From contig JABRWF010000003.1 of assembly GCA_018343915.1 (NCBI GenBank), positions 5,476,393 to 5,540,392 on the forward strand: a stretch of 64,000 bases of DNA. Direction: 5' to 3'. Below, in pieces: positions 10,096-21,380 of this stretch; within the stretch, counting starts at the first letter, position 1; each line of letters starts with the position of its first letter. The position numbers were made by a program, and so were the translations under genes. Source of the DNA: Agroathelia rolfsii. Taxonomy: Eukaryota > Basidiomycota > Agaricomycetes > Amylocorticiales > Amylocorticiaceae. The notes beneath the pieces were generated by a model. That model was not told where the DNA came from and ran no database searches. It worked only from the letters and a program-made list of their open reading frames with translations.

Positions 10096-12154
10096 CCTAA
10101 GAGACCCTCCACACTACCCCTAGTTGATTTGTGGAGGCTAGACCTAGAATCACTGCCTGTAGTTCGACGCTCTCAGCATAAAAGAAGGCTGGTTAACCGG
10201 TATAGAGATAATGTTTATGGTTGGCTACCCCCATCTACTATAGAATAGGAAATTGAGTCCATCAGAAGCTGGAAACAGATGGTTAGTATTGGATCTGATA
10301 GCTCCAATTGATATCTTCCATTAACTGGTCCCAGTACATTTGGAGAAGTTTCACCAGCTCCACTGAGTGAGCAAAGCAAGTCATATAATGAGCCAGCCAC
10401 CGGTGAATCCCACCTAGCACCACCTGGATAAGTATACCTTGGTGATGATACAGACTTACACCCTGAAACTGTCCAACTTGCCAACATATGCTGGGAAGGG
10501 GGAGCACCATTGATGAACACCTTATTAGCATTTGCAATTCCAGAATTGGAAAGTGTGCTTCTAGAAGAGTCCAAAGTAAGGGAATGGACCTCCAAAGACA
10601 CCGAGAAGTTTAGTATTGATGATCAGAAAGATTGGAAGGAAACATGCCGTGAGGAGCTATCAGCCCTCAAGCGCCATAAAGTCTTTAAGCTGGTTGCTCT
10701 CCCAAAAGGGAAAAAGACCATTAAGAACTGATGGGTATTTGACATTAAGTCAGATGGCCAGAAAAAGGCCTGCTTAGTGGCTAAAGGGTTCTTCCAATAA
10801 GAAGGAATTGACTTCAATGAAATTTTTTCCTCCATTGTCCAATTCGAGACCATGCAGCTAATACTAGTACTGTCGGCCCTCCAAGGCTAGCATATCATGG
10901 GTGTTGATATATATAACACATACCTATATGGTGATCTCAAAGAGGAAATATATATGAAGCAACCCAAAGGATTCAAAGTAAAAGGGGGAGAATACATAGT
11001 AATATAATTACGTAAAGCTTTGTACGGCCTAAAACAAGCCAGCCTTGCTTGGTGGAAGATGTTGTTCTTATCACTCAAAGAAATAGGGTGTCAACAGCTT
11101 TTCTCCAATGCAGGGGTTTTTCTGTACAAAGATAAAAAGGGTAATAAAATCACCCTGGTTGTATATGTCAATGACGTCCTATTCTTTGGATTAAATTGGT
11201 CTGTAGTTGAGGCCCTCAAAGCCTACATAATAAAGCTTTGGGAATGCCGAGACCTTGGTGATACATGTGAGTTCCTCCAAATATGTATCAAGAAAGAAGG
11301 CAACAAAATCTGCCTAGATCAGATCCTATATTTGGAAAAAATTATCCAGCGGTTTAGTCTTACCAACTGTAGAAGGGTGTATATACCACTGCTGAATGGC
11401 TATAGGCCCACTAAAACACCGGTTAATCTTAAAATAGATCCCAAACTCCAATAGTACTTCCAATCTATAATTAGAAGTCTTTTTTATATTATGCTAGGTA
11501 CATGCCCAGATGTAGCCTTTGCAGTGACTAAGCTAGCACAATTTGCCACTAACCCAATGTAAGAGCACCTGGACAAAGTACTATTCATAGAAAAGTATCT
11601 ATGGATAACAAAAGACTACCAGCTAATCTACGATGGGGACTCCAATAGTGGCTTAATCGCCTATTCAGACTTTGACTATGCTGGTGACCCTAATAACCAT
11701 TGCTCCATTACTAGCAATATATTTATGCTGGCAAATAGAATTTTCTCATGGAAGTTACATGCACAATACATAGTTGCACTCTCTTTGACCGAGGCCAAAT
11801 ATATAGTAGTATCAGATTGTGCTAAGCAAGTACTGTGGATTTGGAACATTCTTTCCAAACTTAAGCTATCCATGCTCCTTCCAATGCCAGTATACTGTGA
11901 CAACATAGGCGCCAACTTCTTAGTGGCAAACAATGTAACTAATCAGAAGTTAAAACATACCAACATACGATACCATTACATTAGAAGCTGCATTAAAGAT
12001 GGAAAGGTTGCAATCTTCTTTATAGAAGGAAACCTTAACCCTGCTAACATGTTCATGAAGAACCTAGCATTTAACAACTTCCACAAGTGCCGGCTTCTTA
12101 CCGGACTTGAATTCCTAGAGCCAACTCTTTGGCACAAGGTGTCAGGGCATAGCT
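10096..12154 (+). pseudogene. Copia-1 reverse transcriptase and RNase H
   Basis: Continues the Copia-1 polyprotein. RT: WKETCREELSALKRHKVFKL (from ~10636), GVDIYNTYLYGDLKEEIY, ALYGLKQASLAWW (from 11014), and the catalytic box YVNDVLFF (11164-11187), where YVDD has become YVND. RNase H: AYSDFDYAGDPNNH, VALSLTEAKYIVVSD, PVYCDNIGANFL, KHTNIRYHYIRSC. Several TAG/TGA/TAA codons are in frame. Length and order match the family; both polymerase and integrase have lost an acidic residue. Confidence 0.9.
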
Positions 12155-12887
12155 AGAAGCCATGACCAACCACTCCAAACAACCATAAAAGGGGGGGGGG
12201 GGTAAGGAGTAATGAGAAGGTGGTGGGAAACTGAGAAATATAACATAGTGGGAATACCCCTGGTAAGGGCTAATAAATGCCAATCATCATAGAACTTTAT
12301 ATACCTGTATCCCTAATAGAGCAGGCTTTTGGGATATTCTATCCCTCACTGATTATTAGAGCCCACAGCCTTTCCTGAGTGCATAGACAAAGAACATAAG
12401 CCAGAGTGAGCCAGCATCATCATCACTAAGTCATAAGAAAGTAAAAGAGTGGATTGAGCAAAGAACACTGAGTGGTGAACAGAGTGGTCTGAACTAGAGA
12501 AGCATTCTCTAGGATAGCCAGCCTTAAGTATGTATATGAACTATACAGTAGCTAAGTCTCAATATTGAAGAGGAGCATGAAAGTATAGCTACATCAGCCA
12601 CAAAGTGAAGAAATGAAGACATGTACAGTAAAATGCAAAACTAAGGAGATCAATCAAGAGATAAGAAGATCAGAATAGAAAATAAGGTAAAGGAATAGTA
12701 CCAAATAGACCCTAAAAAGTAAGATCTTGATCCAAGAAGAATTGCAAGTACAGTAAGCAAAATACTAATCCACAAAATAAAATAAAATGATGAAAAATCA
12801 AAGGAAGTGAAAAATTCAAAAGATCAACCTCTGACACAAGGTGTCCCAGCGCATCAAACAATAGAGACTGCGTGGAATAAGGGGGAG
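12155..12887 (+). other. Copia-1 3' non-coding region and polypurine tract
   Basis: About 730 bp with no coding signal between RNase H and the 3' LTR. It includes a 13-G run at 12190-12202 and ends in the polypurine tract AAGGGGGAG (12879-12887) directly against the LTR. Confidence 0.6.
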
Positions 12888-13240
12888 TGTTGCAACTGTA
12901 ATAGAACGCCCTAGCGGCTGTGCCAAAGACATGATAAGGGAAATTGGAGTAGAGCTCCAATATTCAGTAGGAGACTAAAGTAGACTATATATACAAGTTA
13001 GTAACGTACTTTAATGATAATGGTTTTTATACCTGAACCACCACCACCACCTTGCACCTATACACACACCCAAGCTTTACCGCTTACTACCCTCACCCAT
13101 GTAAGTCTAATATATATATTAGTAGTGTGTATAGTGTAGTACATAAGTACAATAGTAGTAGTACACTATATAATGTAGTGTACAGTGCAGTGGCAGCTAG
13201 ATGCACACACTGCCGGTCTTAGGACTGGCACCATTCATCA
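12888..13240 (+). repeat. Copia-1 3' LTR
   Basis: 353 bp, TGTTGCAAC..ATTCATCA, followed by the TSD ACTAG. Partner of 4557-4909. Confidence 0.92.
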
Positions 13241-13245
13241 ACTAG

Positions 13246-14190
13246 TGGGAAACCAAACTACTATAATGCAATAGATCCAAAACCAACAAGGGTTTACGAC
13301 CAAACCAAAGAAAATCAGATATCCACCTCTTACATTCGATGGATAATAGATTAACTTTCACCTATTCATCCAAAAATTTCAGGCCCACCTCAAACTTAAC
13401 CCTAGAGTATACGTAACTAAGGAAGAAAAAGTCAAGTATCTCTTGGGCTTAATGGTGGATGGTGCAACGGCCTGGTCTAGCTTGTGATATGATAAGATAA
13501 GGCATACAAGAGAAGAAACAAGAGTAGAAGGACCAGTAATATTTGTTGAAGTACTTCAAAGCTTCAAAACATTATTTGGAGCTTTTGATGAAAAGGTTGC
13601 TGCAAGAGACTAACTACAAAACCTTAGATAGGGATCTACCTCTACAAGGAACTTTGGGATGGCATTCATGCTACTAGGAAGGAGAACAGGGTTATCCAAT
13701 AATGACCTCAGAGAAAAGTACCTAGAGAGGATGAACGTCAAACTTAGACATATTATTATGGGTTGGGATAGGGATACATCCACCCTCCAACTCCTTATGA
13801 GTATGGCACACAACGCCAAAGTCAACCTCATGAAGGAGAAAATGTTGTCTAATTAGAGATATTGGTACAATAACAACCCATAGATAGATCTCCAGAGAAG
13901 CAATCCAGATGCCATAGACATCTCAGCAACTATCTTAAGAGGGAAACCCAAGCCATTAAAAAACCCATTCATAAGTGTAGGGTCTACTTAGCAGTCTTCC
14001 CCATTGTAAGTAGCTGCAATGTAAAATCAACCTGCTATAACATCCAACAACCCCTTCCAACAAAATAACATTATATATTACAACTGTCAGAAAAAGGGGC
14101 ATATCACACAGGATTGTCAAAGCCCTAAAGTAGACAGGGTTAAGACTAATAACCCATTTCAAAAAGTAGCTGTGGCTTTATCAACAATAC
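13246..14190 (+). pseudogene. Gy-1 gag, C-terminal part
   Basis: Picks up where 4556 stops. Capsid-like segments YLLGLMVDGATAWSS, FMLLGRRTGLSNNDLREKYL and LRHIIMGWDRDTSTLQLLM parallel the intact element's Gag (GTYAVRDYTSRF..MLGWKGSMTTFQ). A zinc knuckle NCQKKGHITQDC remains near 14080-14120. Many TAG codons. Cut at 14190 by a B-family LTR before the frameshift region. Confidence 0.82.
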
Positions 14191-15073
14191 TGTCACAGGT
14201 CTATAACTGAAGGGCAAACTATGACTATGAATACTATGAATATTGTAAAGAATTACTATGAAAAGACTGTAGATAAAGCTTAAGGAAAAAACAGTAGGTT
14301 ACCTAGCCTAATCCAAGGCTAGGAATGACGCTCTTAGGGTTTCCAACCCTAATGTTGATTATAAGGGAGTCTACTATGACTTTGACAACTATAATGCTAT
14401 AACTATGACTTAGGACAAGGAAAGCAATACAGTGGGAACTTAGGGGCTTAGAGGAAGCTTAGGACAGTAAATAACAATGATGGTATTGACGAAAGAGGTC
14501 TGTGAGATGGGGAACATCTCTTAGACCTTAAAGGTTTAAATACATGGCTGTACACTATTGTTCTCTACTTTGGTACGCTCTACTGACTTCTAACCTTTAC
14601 TAAATAATCCAATATAATCCCTAAGTTCCTCCTTGATTGTTCCAGTGATTATCAGCATGTGTTGTAGTTCCTGTGTACCTGTGATAGTGCCTGAAGATAG
14701 GAAAATGTAAAGTTACGCTCTTTTGTGTGACGTGACCGTGACATGTCACAACCAGCGCGGCAGTGATAGTAAGGGAGCGGAAGTAACAATAGGCTTATTT
14801 CTGAGCCTTAGCTCAGAACTAAGCTATAGCTAAGTAGTGAACTATGATCCACTATAATATACTGTGACTTAGAAATAATATACTATGACTTATACTTTAC
14901 TATGGCATCTATAGTTTGATTTATAGCTTGATAAAATAAAACTTAAACACCTAAGTAATTCCATAGCTATCCTGAATAAACCTAGGTATATACTTGGTAA
15001 ACCTGGATATATGCTTGGTAAACTTGAATAAATGCTATTGAAGCTATGATATGGCATAACCAGGGTTGTGACA
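14191..15073 (+). repeat. B-family LTR, 883 bp, with mismatched flanks
   Basis: TGTCACAGG..GTTGTGACA. The left neighbour is Gy-1 gag (AATAC) and the right neighbour is the inside of a G LTR (TATAC), so it is not a simple insertion. By eye it differs from 49289-50171 at only three positions. Confidence 0.85.
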
Positions 15074-16625
15074 TATACCAGTGTACAGACCAGGTAGAAA
15101 TAGTATATAACCCTGTAGTGCCCCTATCTGAAGACCCCAGATTTGTTCTCTTTGTCTTCAGGTAAGCACAGTAGTGCTTTATATCTAATAGTTGTCACAA
15201 CCATAGTTATACTATGCCATAGAAACTATAGCATTTATTCATGTTTAATAAGCATACATTCAGGTTTACCAAGTATATACCCATGATCTTTCAGTATATA
15301 CTCAGAATAACTATGAAATTACTTAGGTATTTAATATTATTATTATCAAGCTACAAATCATGGTATAGAGGCTATGATATATAGTATCTCACAGTATATT
15401 ACTTATAAGTTATAGTATATTATAGTAAACCATAGTTTATTATTTAATTATAGCTTAGTTCTAAGTTCAAGGCTTAGAAGAAGGTATATCATTGTTTCTG
15501 CTCCCTTTCACTGTTGCGCTGGTTGTGACATATCATACATTATGTCACACAAAAGAGCGTAACTTTACATTTTCTATCTTCCAGGCACTATCACAGTTAC
15601 ATAGGAACCACAACATATCATGATAATCACTGAAACAATCAAGGAGGATCCTAGGAGTTATATTGGAGTATTTAGTAAGGGTTAGAAGCCAGGAGAGCAT
15701 AGCAATCTAGAGAACAATAGTATACCATTATGTATTTAAACCTTTAAGGTCTAAGAGATGTTCCCCATTTCATAGACCTCTTTTGTCAATTCTATTGTCT
15801 TTTCCCTTGTCTTAAGTTCCCTTACAAGCTACTACTAGCTCTAAGAATATTTCCTTGCCTCTGTATTATTTCCTGCAAGCCCAAGTTATAGTCAAAGCTA
15901 TTATAAGTCATAGTTTACCATTCCATAGTTAACCTCAGGGTTGGAAACCCTGAGAGCGTCACCTCTAGCCTTGAATTAGGCTAGAGAAATTATAAAATTT
16001 TACTAACAATTCCATAGGAACTATTCATAGTGTTCATAGTATTCATAGTATTATTTATAGTATTATTGTTTATTGCTATAGATCTATGACAATAGTTAGC
16101 TAACACAATAAAACCTTTATCTTCAGAGCCTATCTTTCTATCTCCCTTCCCAAAAATCCTCTCCACTTTATGCTAGGAGGTTACAAGTGTACTCAGTGCT
16201 ACTTATAGTTGAGGTGTACTTAGTGCTACCTCCATGAGCTTGTATAAGACAGGTCTAGCCTATCAGTAGTGACCATTTGCAACAGCTGTAACATAAAACT
16301 ATATCATACTTAGTGCACATACCTAACAAAGCTTTACGCCTAGTTGGCCAGGGTTAAGATACCTTAACCCCTATCTATATATATAAGAAGACTTGTGTCT
16401 TGACTATAGACCTTGCTTAAAAGTTTTGTAGACTTAGAGTAAAGCCTGGTGATAGAAAAGCTTGAGTTTGAGTGAGAGTAGAGACAGGGCAAAGAGAAGT
16501 GTACACCCCTGCATCCCAAGTCCTGGGAAGAGTAAAAAAGGCCTTACTACCTACCCCATACCTTCGAGGGGTTTCTGTAGACTTTGGTTGAGTTTTAGTG
16601 GTAAGAGTTAGGTGTGCTCTTGACA
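15074..16625 (+). repeat. Truncated G-family LTR (3' LTR of Gy-1) with a nested B LTR
   Basis: G LTR sequence from CCAGTGTACAGACC to CTCTTGACA, missing roughly its first 200 bp. It is split by the solo B LTR at 15193-16091. Confidence 0.8.
15193..16091 (-). repeat. Solo B-family LTR (899 bp)
   Basis: Reverse orientation, TGTCACAAC..CTATGACA, with a perfect TSD ATAGT (15188-15192, 16092-16096). Confidence 0.92.
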
Positions 16626-17354
16626 CCAATGTTCTTGTGTATACAAGTAGGTATTGGGGTATCTTAACCTTGACAAGTGCAGGGCAGAGCCTTTACTTGC
16701 TTGAGTACACTAAGCACTATGTAGGTTGTGTTACTGCTAATACAAATGGTCACCACTAGAGCTAGACCTGTCTTATGCATGTATATAGAGACTTATACTA
16801 AGCTTGTCTCTTCTGTAAGCAGCATGGAGCACACTCACAACCTCCTAGCACTGAGCAGAGAGGATTTGGTAGGGGAGGGGAGAGAGAGAAATAGGGACTC
16901 TGAAGACAAAGTTTTTATTATGTTAGTCAACTATTTAATACAAAGCACTACTATACTTACCTAAAGACAAAGAGAACAAATCTGGGGTCTTTAGGTAGAG
17001 ACACTACAGGGTTATATACTATTTCTACCTGGTCTATGCACCGGATACATGGTCTGTGCACAGTAATGCTAAGTATAATGTGATATTGCACCATAATAAG
17101 TCTATAATGATGCCATAGTCTAGACCTATGCTTTAGGCCTTGCTTATATAATATGTTATATGACTAGTGGTTACATGATGGCCAGTTATATGATGACTAG
17201 TTACATGACTTGCTTAGTCATCAGAGTACTTATGTAATGTCCACTTATATAATATACATATTATATACCAAAAAATTGAGAAAAATCAGGAAAAATTCGG
17301 AAAAATAATAAGAAATTCTAAATAAATTTATAGTACATAGATTGACTTGTAACA
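16626..17354 (-). repeat. Partial G-family LTR (reverse)
   Basis: Matches the right three quarters of the reverse G LTRs (compare 51748-52469) and ends TTGTAACA. Its left part is absent. Short ORFs here are LTR sequence, not genes. Confidence 0.8.
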
Positions 17355-17600
17355 CAACTAGCATCAGTGACTATACCAAGAACACATTCCACACAAATGC
17401 ACAGAATATGGTCTTTGATGCTAAGTATCTCATGGATTGCAAGATGGATGACCCCAATATTAAGCATGATATCAAGCACTACCCCAAGTGCTAGCCCTTC
17501 AAGGTTATCAAGAAGAACAGGAAGCCTTCTATCTAGGTCAAATACTACAATGACGTCCATAACTTCACCCTTGAGGAAGGAAAGCAGTTGATCACTAACT
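17355..17600 (+). pseudogene. HSP70 fragment
   Basis: Frame reading NMVFDAKYLMDCKMDDPN, then HDIKHYP, PFKVIKKNRKPSI and FTLEEGKQLIT. Known: the HSP70 ATPase domain has NTVFDAKRLIGRKFDD .. FPFKV ..GKP.I.V .. F.PEEI. In-frame TAGs stand after HYPKC and after KPSI. A 5' and 3' truncated piece of about 80 codons; not a working chaperone gene. Confidence 0.72.
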
Positions 17601-17611
17601 AATGCTAGTCA

Positions 17612-17850
17612 AAAAAAGTAATATAGCATTAGTGACTATGCCAAGAACACATTTCACATAAGCATACAAAATACAGTCTTCAACACCAAGCATCTTTTTT
17701 ATGGGGAAAGCTCACCTTCAAAGATGCAGATTAATATAGCAGCCTAACTGTCGGACATGGTAGAAAAAATCCAAGGCTCCTTTGGAAAGCTCACCTTTAA
17801 AGACCTGGATTAACATAGTAGCTATGAGCATGTACAATTTTTAGAAATAG
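17612..17850 (+). pseudogene. Second, overlapping HSP70 fragment
   Basis: Repeats the start of the previous fragment ~256 bp later (DYAKNTFH .. QNTVFNTKHLF) and then diverges into GKLTFKDLD-like sequence that occurs twice (17708 and 17797). Looks like a mosaic of partial gene copies. Confidence 0.5.
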
Positions 17851-18229
17851 AATGGTCAATCTTTACACTACTACTTATTGTTTACTAAAATTTGCATCCT
17901 ATGTAGCTTATTTCTTTCTATACTAGTCTATATCCTGCTATCAAATTTGAGTGAGGTTAATTGCTGAAGATGTGCTGTTGACTCATATTAACCTGAAGCT
18001 AGAACTGGCTCACATACATAGTTGGATTGCTCAAACACCTAATATATCTAAGTAGAAACCATATTTAGTGTTCTTATCTTAGTTTTGAGCTTGCAGAGAG
18101 TACACAGCATAATAAGTGGGGGAGATTTGGCAGAGGGATATAGCTTAATTCTGGTGGTTCAAAGCTAAGAATATTCCAAAACTATTTTGCCTCAAGTTTT
18201 TGCTATAGCCAAAGTCAACAATGGTAAAA
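17851..18229. other. Unassigned AT-rich DNA
   Basis: No coding frame, LTR terminus or match to other parts of the window was recognised. It lies between the HSP70 pieces and the 3' end of the Plavaka transposase, so it may be the 3' flank of that transposon. Confidence 0.4.
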
Positions 18230-18512
18230 GATTATTATAAAAATAGTATATTACAATTACTATGCTATTTTAAATGCATGGTAGTCTATGTATTTATTAA
18301 CAAAAAATATATTGAATGTATCTAATGAGTCGAAATCCATTAGTGATCTTGGTATTATACATATTTCTAGAGTGCTAATTAAATATACACTATATATAAA
18401 CATATCTAAGTGCACAACTTAAACAAGTGGCTTTTGATGATGACTGTTTATGTCAGTAGAAAGAACATACTCTGGTTTGACTTTCTAAAGACCAGTAATA
18501 GGTATTAAGTTT
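18230..18512 (-). pseudogene. Plavaka-type transposase, C-terminal end
   Basis: Minus-strand frame: ITGL-stop-KVKPEYVLST, VHLDMFIYSVYLI, ICIIPRSLMDFDSLDTF, FFVNKYIDYHAFKIA, stop. Known: Agaricomycete Plavaka (CACTA-like) transposases end with W.V.PE.., .IHLD...R.AHL.PV.G, F.P....DSLD.F..FYVNK..DHHA. Continues upstream at 29302 across the Copia-2 insertion with the frame kept. Confidence 0.72.
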
Positions 18513-18741
18513 GCTAATACCAATATTAACTCAGTTATTATTGTAAGAACTGAAGTATATCAAAGAGTAGCAGTAGTGATGATGTGTCTAAGGTCACATG
18601 ATCACCGGAAGTATATTAAAATGTATGGTATGCATGTAGAATAAGGGCAATAGAGAAATACAATAGAATAGAATGGGAAAAATATTTGTAGACATGAAAG
18701 ATATACAAAAGAAATAAAATGTCTATACTGCTTATATCACA
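18513..18741 (-). repeat. Copia-2 3' LTR
   Basis: About 229 bp, similar to 29059-29301. Next to it (18742-18757) is the reversed polypurine tract, AAGGGGGAGTA on the minus strand. Confidence 0.85.
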
Positions 18742-19501
18742 ATACTCCCCCTTGAGTAGGATTCAGTCCAATAAGATATTTGAAATGATTGAGTTTCAAC
18801 TACACAAGTGCTTTTGTGAACAGATCTACTGCCATCTCATTGGTGTTGATATAGACCAGGTTGAGTGTGCTATTTTCAGCTGCTTTATGAATATTGTGGT
18901 AATAGGTGTTGATATACTTAGTTCATGCACTGTATAATCCGTTGTAGACAAGCTTGATTACAGCCTGGTTGTTGCATAATAGGATGGCGGTGGTATGCCT
19001 ATACTTATGGTTAGTAAGTTTGCAAAGGAGGGACTAAAGCCAAACAAGCTCCCAATATACGTCTGATATAGTGATATACTTAGCCTTACAGGTGGAGAGG
19101 GCAATGAGCGGTTGGCGGCATAATGACTAGCTAATGGCAGCACCTCTATATATAAAAACTACACTAGAGATCAAGTGTTAATTTTCCTAGCTAGCCCAGT
19201 CAGCATCTGTATATGCAATGAGTCCCTCATAGTGTTTTGCACTGTATGTGAGGGCAAGATTACATGTTGCCTTGAGGTATTGGATGAGACGTTGGAGGGC
19301 TTGCTAGTGAGTATGTAATGGGTCAGAGAGGACGCGGGTAAGTTAGAATATTGCAAATACAATATCCAGATATATTCTAACAGCAGTATACATAGCAGAC
19401 CTGACAAGTGTTGTATATGGTTTGTCTTGCATGTATTTGCAATCATTGTGTATAGTGTTGCATGCACTGAGCCGTGTGAATGAATCCATGAGAACTGAGA
19501 C
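18742..19501 (-). pseudogene. Copia-2 RNase H and RT C-terminus
   Basis: Minus-strand reading: RLIQYLKATCNLALTYS, IAYTDADWAS, GAAISQSLCRQPLIALST, KYITISDAYWELVWL, TAILLCNNQAVIKL, HNIHKAAENSTL, NEMAVDLFTKAL, ending LNPTQGGVL. These are the Ty1/copia RNase H landmarks in order. Several in-frame stops. Cut at 19501 by a G LTR. Confidence 0.85.
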
Positions 19502-19976
19502 TGTCAAGAGCACCCCTGACTCTTGCCACTAAAACTCAACCAGTGCCTACGTAAACCTCTCTAAGATACAAGGTAGCTTGTAATGGCTGTTTTACAACTC
19601 CCAAGGCCTGGGATGTGTAGGTGTACATGCCTTGTGCCCTATCTTAACTCTCACTCACTTCAGAGTGTTCTAGTCACCAAGCTTTACTCCAAGTTCACTG
19701 AACTTTCAAGCAAGGTCTATTGTTACAACACCAAAGGTCTTGTGTATGCTAATAGAGGTATAGGGTATCTTAACTGCAACAAGTGCAGGGCAGAGCCTTT
19801 ACTTGCTTGAGTGCACTGAGCACTATGTTTGTTGTGTTATTACAGATGCAAATAGTTACTACTAGGGCTAGACCTGTCTTATGTGCATATACAGAGACTT
19901 GCACTGAGCTTGTCTCTTCTGTAAGTAGCACAAAGCATGCTCACAACCTTCTAGCACTGAGCAGAGAGGATTTGGG

Positions 19977-20007
<31 letters not shown>

Positions 20008-20468
20008 GGACTCTGAAGATAAAGTTTTTATTATGTTAGTTAACTACTGGATACAAAGTACTATTATGCTTACCTAAAGACAAAGAGAATAAATCTGGGG
20101 TCTTCAGGTAGAGGCACTATAGGGTTATATACTAATTCTACCTGGTCTGTGTACCTGGTATATGGTCTATGCACAGAGGTGCTAAGTATGATACAATATT
20201 GCACCATAGTGAGTCTATAATGGTGTTATGTTCTAGACTTATGCTCTAGACCTACTTTACATAATAAGTTACATGACTAGTAGTCACATGATGGCTAGTC
20301 ACATGATGACTGATTACATGACTTTGCTTAGTCATTAGAGTACTTACGTAATGTCCGCTTATATAATATACATATTATATATCAAAAAATAGAGAAAAAT
20401 CAGTGAAAAATTAGAAAAATAATGAGAAATCTTAAATAAATTTATAGTATATAGATTGACTCGTAACA
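19502..20468 (-). repeat. Solo G-family LTR inside Copia-2
   Basis: 967 bp, TGTCAAGAG..CTCGTAACA, reverse. TSD GAGAC (19497-19501) and GAGAT (20469-20473), a single C-to-T at CpA. A (GA)n run lies near 19977-20003. Confidence 0.9.
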
Positions 20469-20473
20469 GAGAT

Positions 20474-21380
20474 AGTGTAACTATCTGTCATACGCACGTG
20501 GTCAACAATTTAGTCAATATATGCTATTTGTTTTATAGTGAGTCAGCGGTTGGAATAGTCATGGTGAATTTTGTAACCTAAGAGGAATTGGACCTCTCCA
20601 AGGTCACTAAGTTTATATGTATTGCTGAGTCACCTCTTGAAGCTCAGCATAAGTTCAAGTAAGAATGTGGCAATAGTGTAGTTGTCAATATGCACAGTGA
20701 TGATGATTGTGAATTCGGAGGTGATTTTGAGAAAGACAGTGGGGTTATACCTTGAGTACATTAGCTTGAGACTCTTAAAGAGAGTTTGTACTTTCTTGTA
20801 CCATTTGTGCCCTGCCTGCTTCAAGCTATATAGGGCCTTCTTCAGCTGCCAGATAAACTGAGGTTTGTCAAGAGATACAAATCTGTTGGGTTATCATATA
20901 TAGACCATATCTTTAAGCTTAGCATTGAGATATACATTCTTAAAATTGATTTGATGAAGCTTGAGGTTGTCAATGGCTGCAATAGCCAAGATAAGTCTGA
21001 GAGAAGCAGGGTGAGCAGTAGGAGCGGCAGTTTTGTCAAAATCAATACTAGGAATCTGGCTAAAGCCTTATGCACAGAGTTAAGCTTTGTATTTGATAAT
21101 GTTGTTGTTTTCGTTACACTTACATTATAAGGCCTATGTATTACCAACTATATTGGCTCTTTTTGGCCTCTCAACTAATTCAAATGTCTCTGTTTGTCTT
21201 AGTGCTTCTAACTTAGCTTTGCATGCTTTAATCCACTGCTCCTAGTCTGCTCCTGCAAGGGCTTGTCTAAGACTTGGTTCATCACCTATCATTACTAATA
21301 GTGCAATTGCATTGGGTATATCAATTTTGTCATTATCAATGATCTATTCACCAATATCCTCATAAATTAGAGCTGCCTGG
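20474..21380 (-). pseudogene. Copia-2 reverse transcriptase
   Basis: Minus-strand reading starts near 21375 with ALIYEDIGE, then EQWIKACKAKLEALRQTETF, FSQIPSIDFDKTAAPTAH, LHQINFKNVYLNAKL, QLKKALYSLKQAGHKWYKK, TVFLKI, IITVHIDNY (VDD box reads IDN) and LSDLGEVQFLLGYKI. Interrupted by stops; bounded on both sides by inserted LTRs. Confidence 0.87.

Larger units (their letters stand above)
4557..13240 (+). mobile_element. Copia-1: Ty1/copia retrotransposon, complete ends, decayed
   Basis: Bounded by two 353-bp LTRs and a perfect 5-bp TSD ACTAG (4552-4556 and 13241-13245). Order gag, protease, integrase, RT, RNase H is that of Ty1/copia (Pseudoviridae). Two solo LTRs sit inside (6022-7052 and 9130-10090). 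Removing each with one TSD copy restores the same reading frame, so Gag-Pol was one polyprotein. Own length is ~6.7 kb. A 13-G run at 12190-12202 and ~700 bp of apparently non-coding DNA lie between RNase H and the 3' LTR. Confidence 0.93.
2969..16625 (+). mobile_element. Gy-1: Ty3/gypsy chromovirus remnant with nested insertions
   Basis: A 5' LTR (2969-3911), leader, gag and a truncated 3' LTR (15074-16625) survive; all of pol is missing. Copia-1 is inserted in gag. A B-family LTR (14191-15073) joins gag directly to the interior of the 3' LTR, so pol was probably deleted by recombination between two B copies. Flanking DNA (CAGAC on the left, CCAAT on the right) is not a matching duplication, so the outer ends have also been rearranged. 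Confidence 0.75.

Noticed and set aside
12190..12202. 13-G run as the Copia-1 polypurine tract
   Set aside because: It is ~690 bp before the 3' LTR. The purine tract adjoining the LTR (12879-12887) is the better candidate.
2969..16625. Single host gene spanning the gag-like ORFs
   Set aside because: All ORFs map to Gag, Pol or LTR sequence of Gy-1 and Copia-1.
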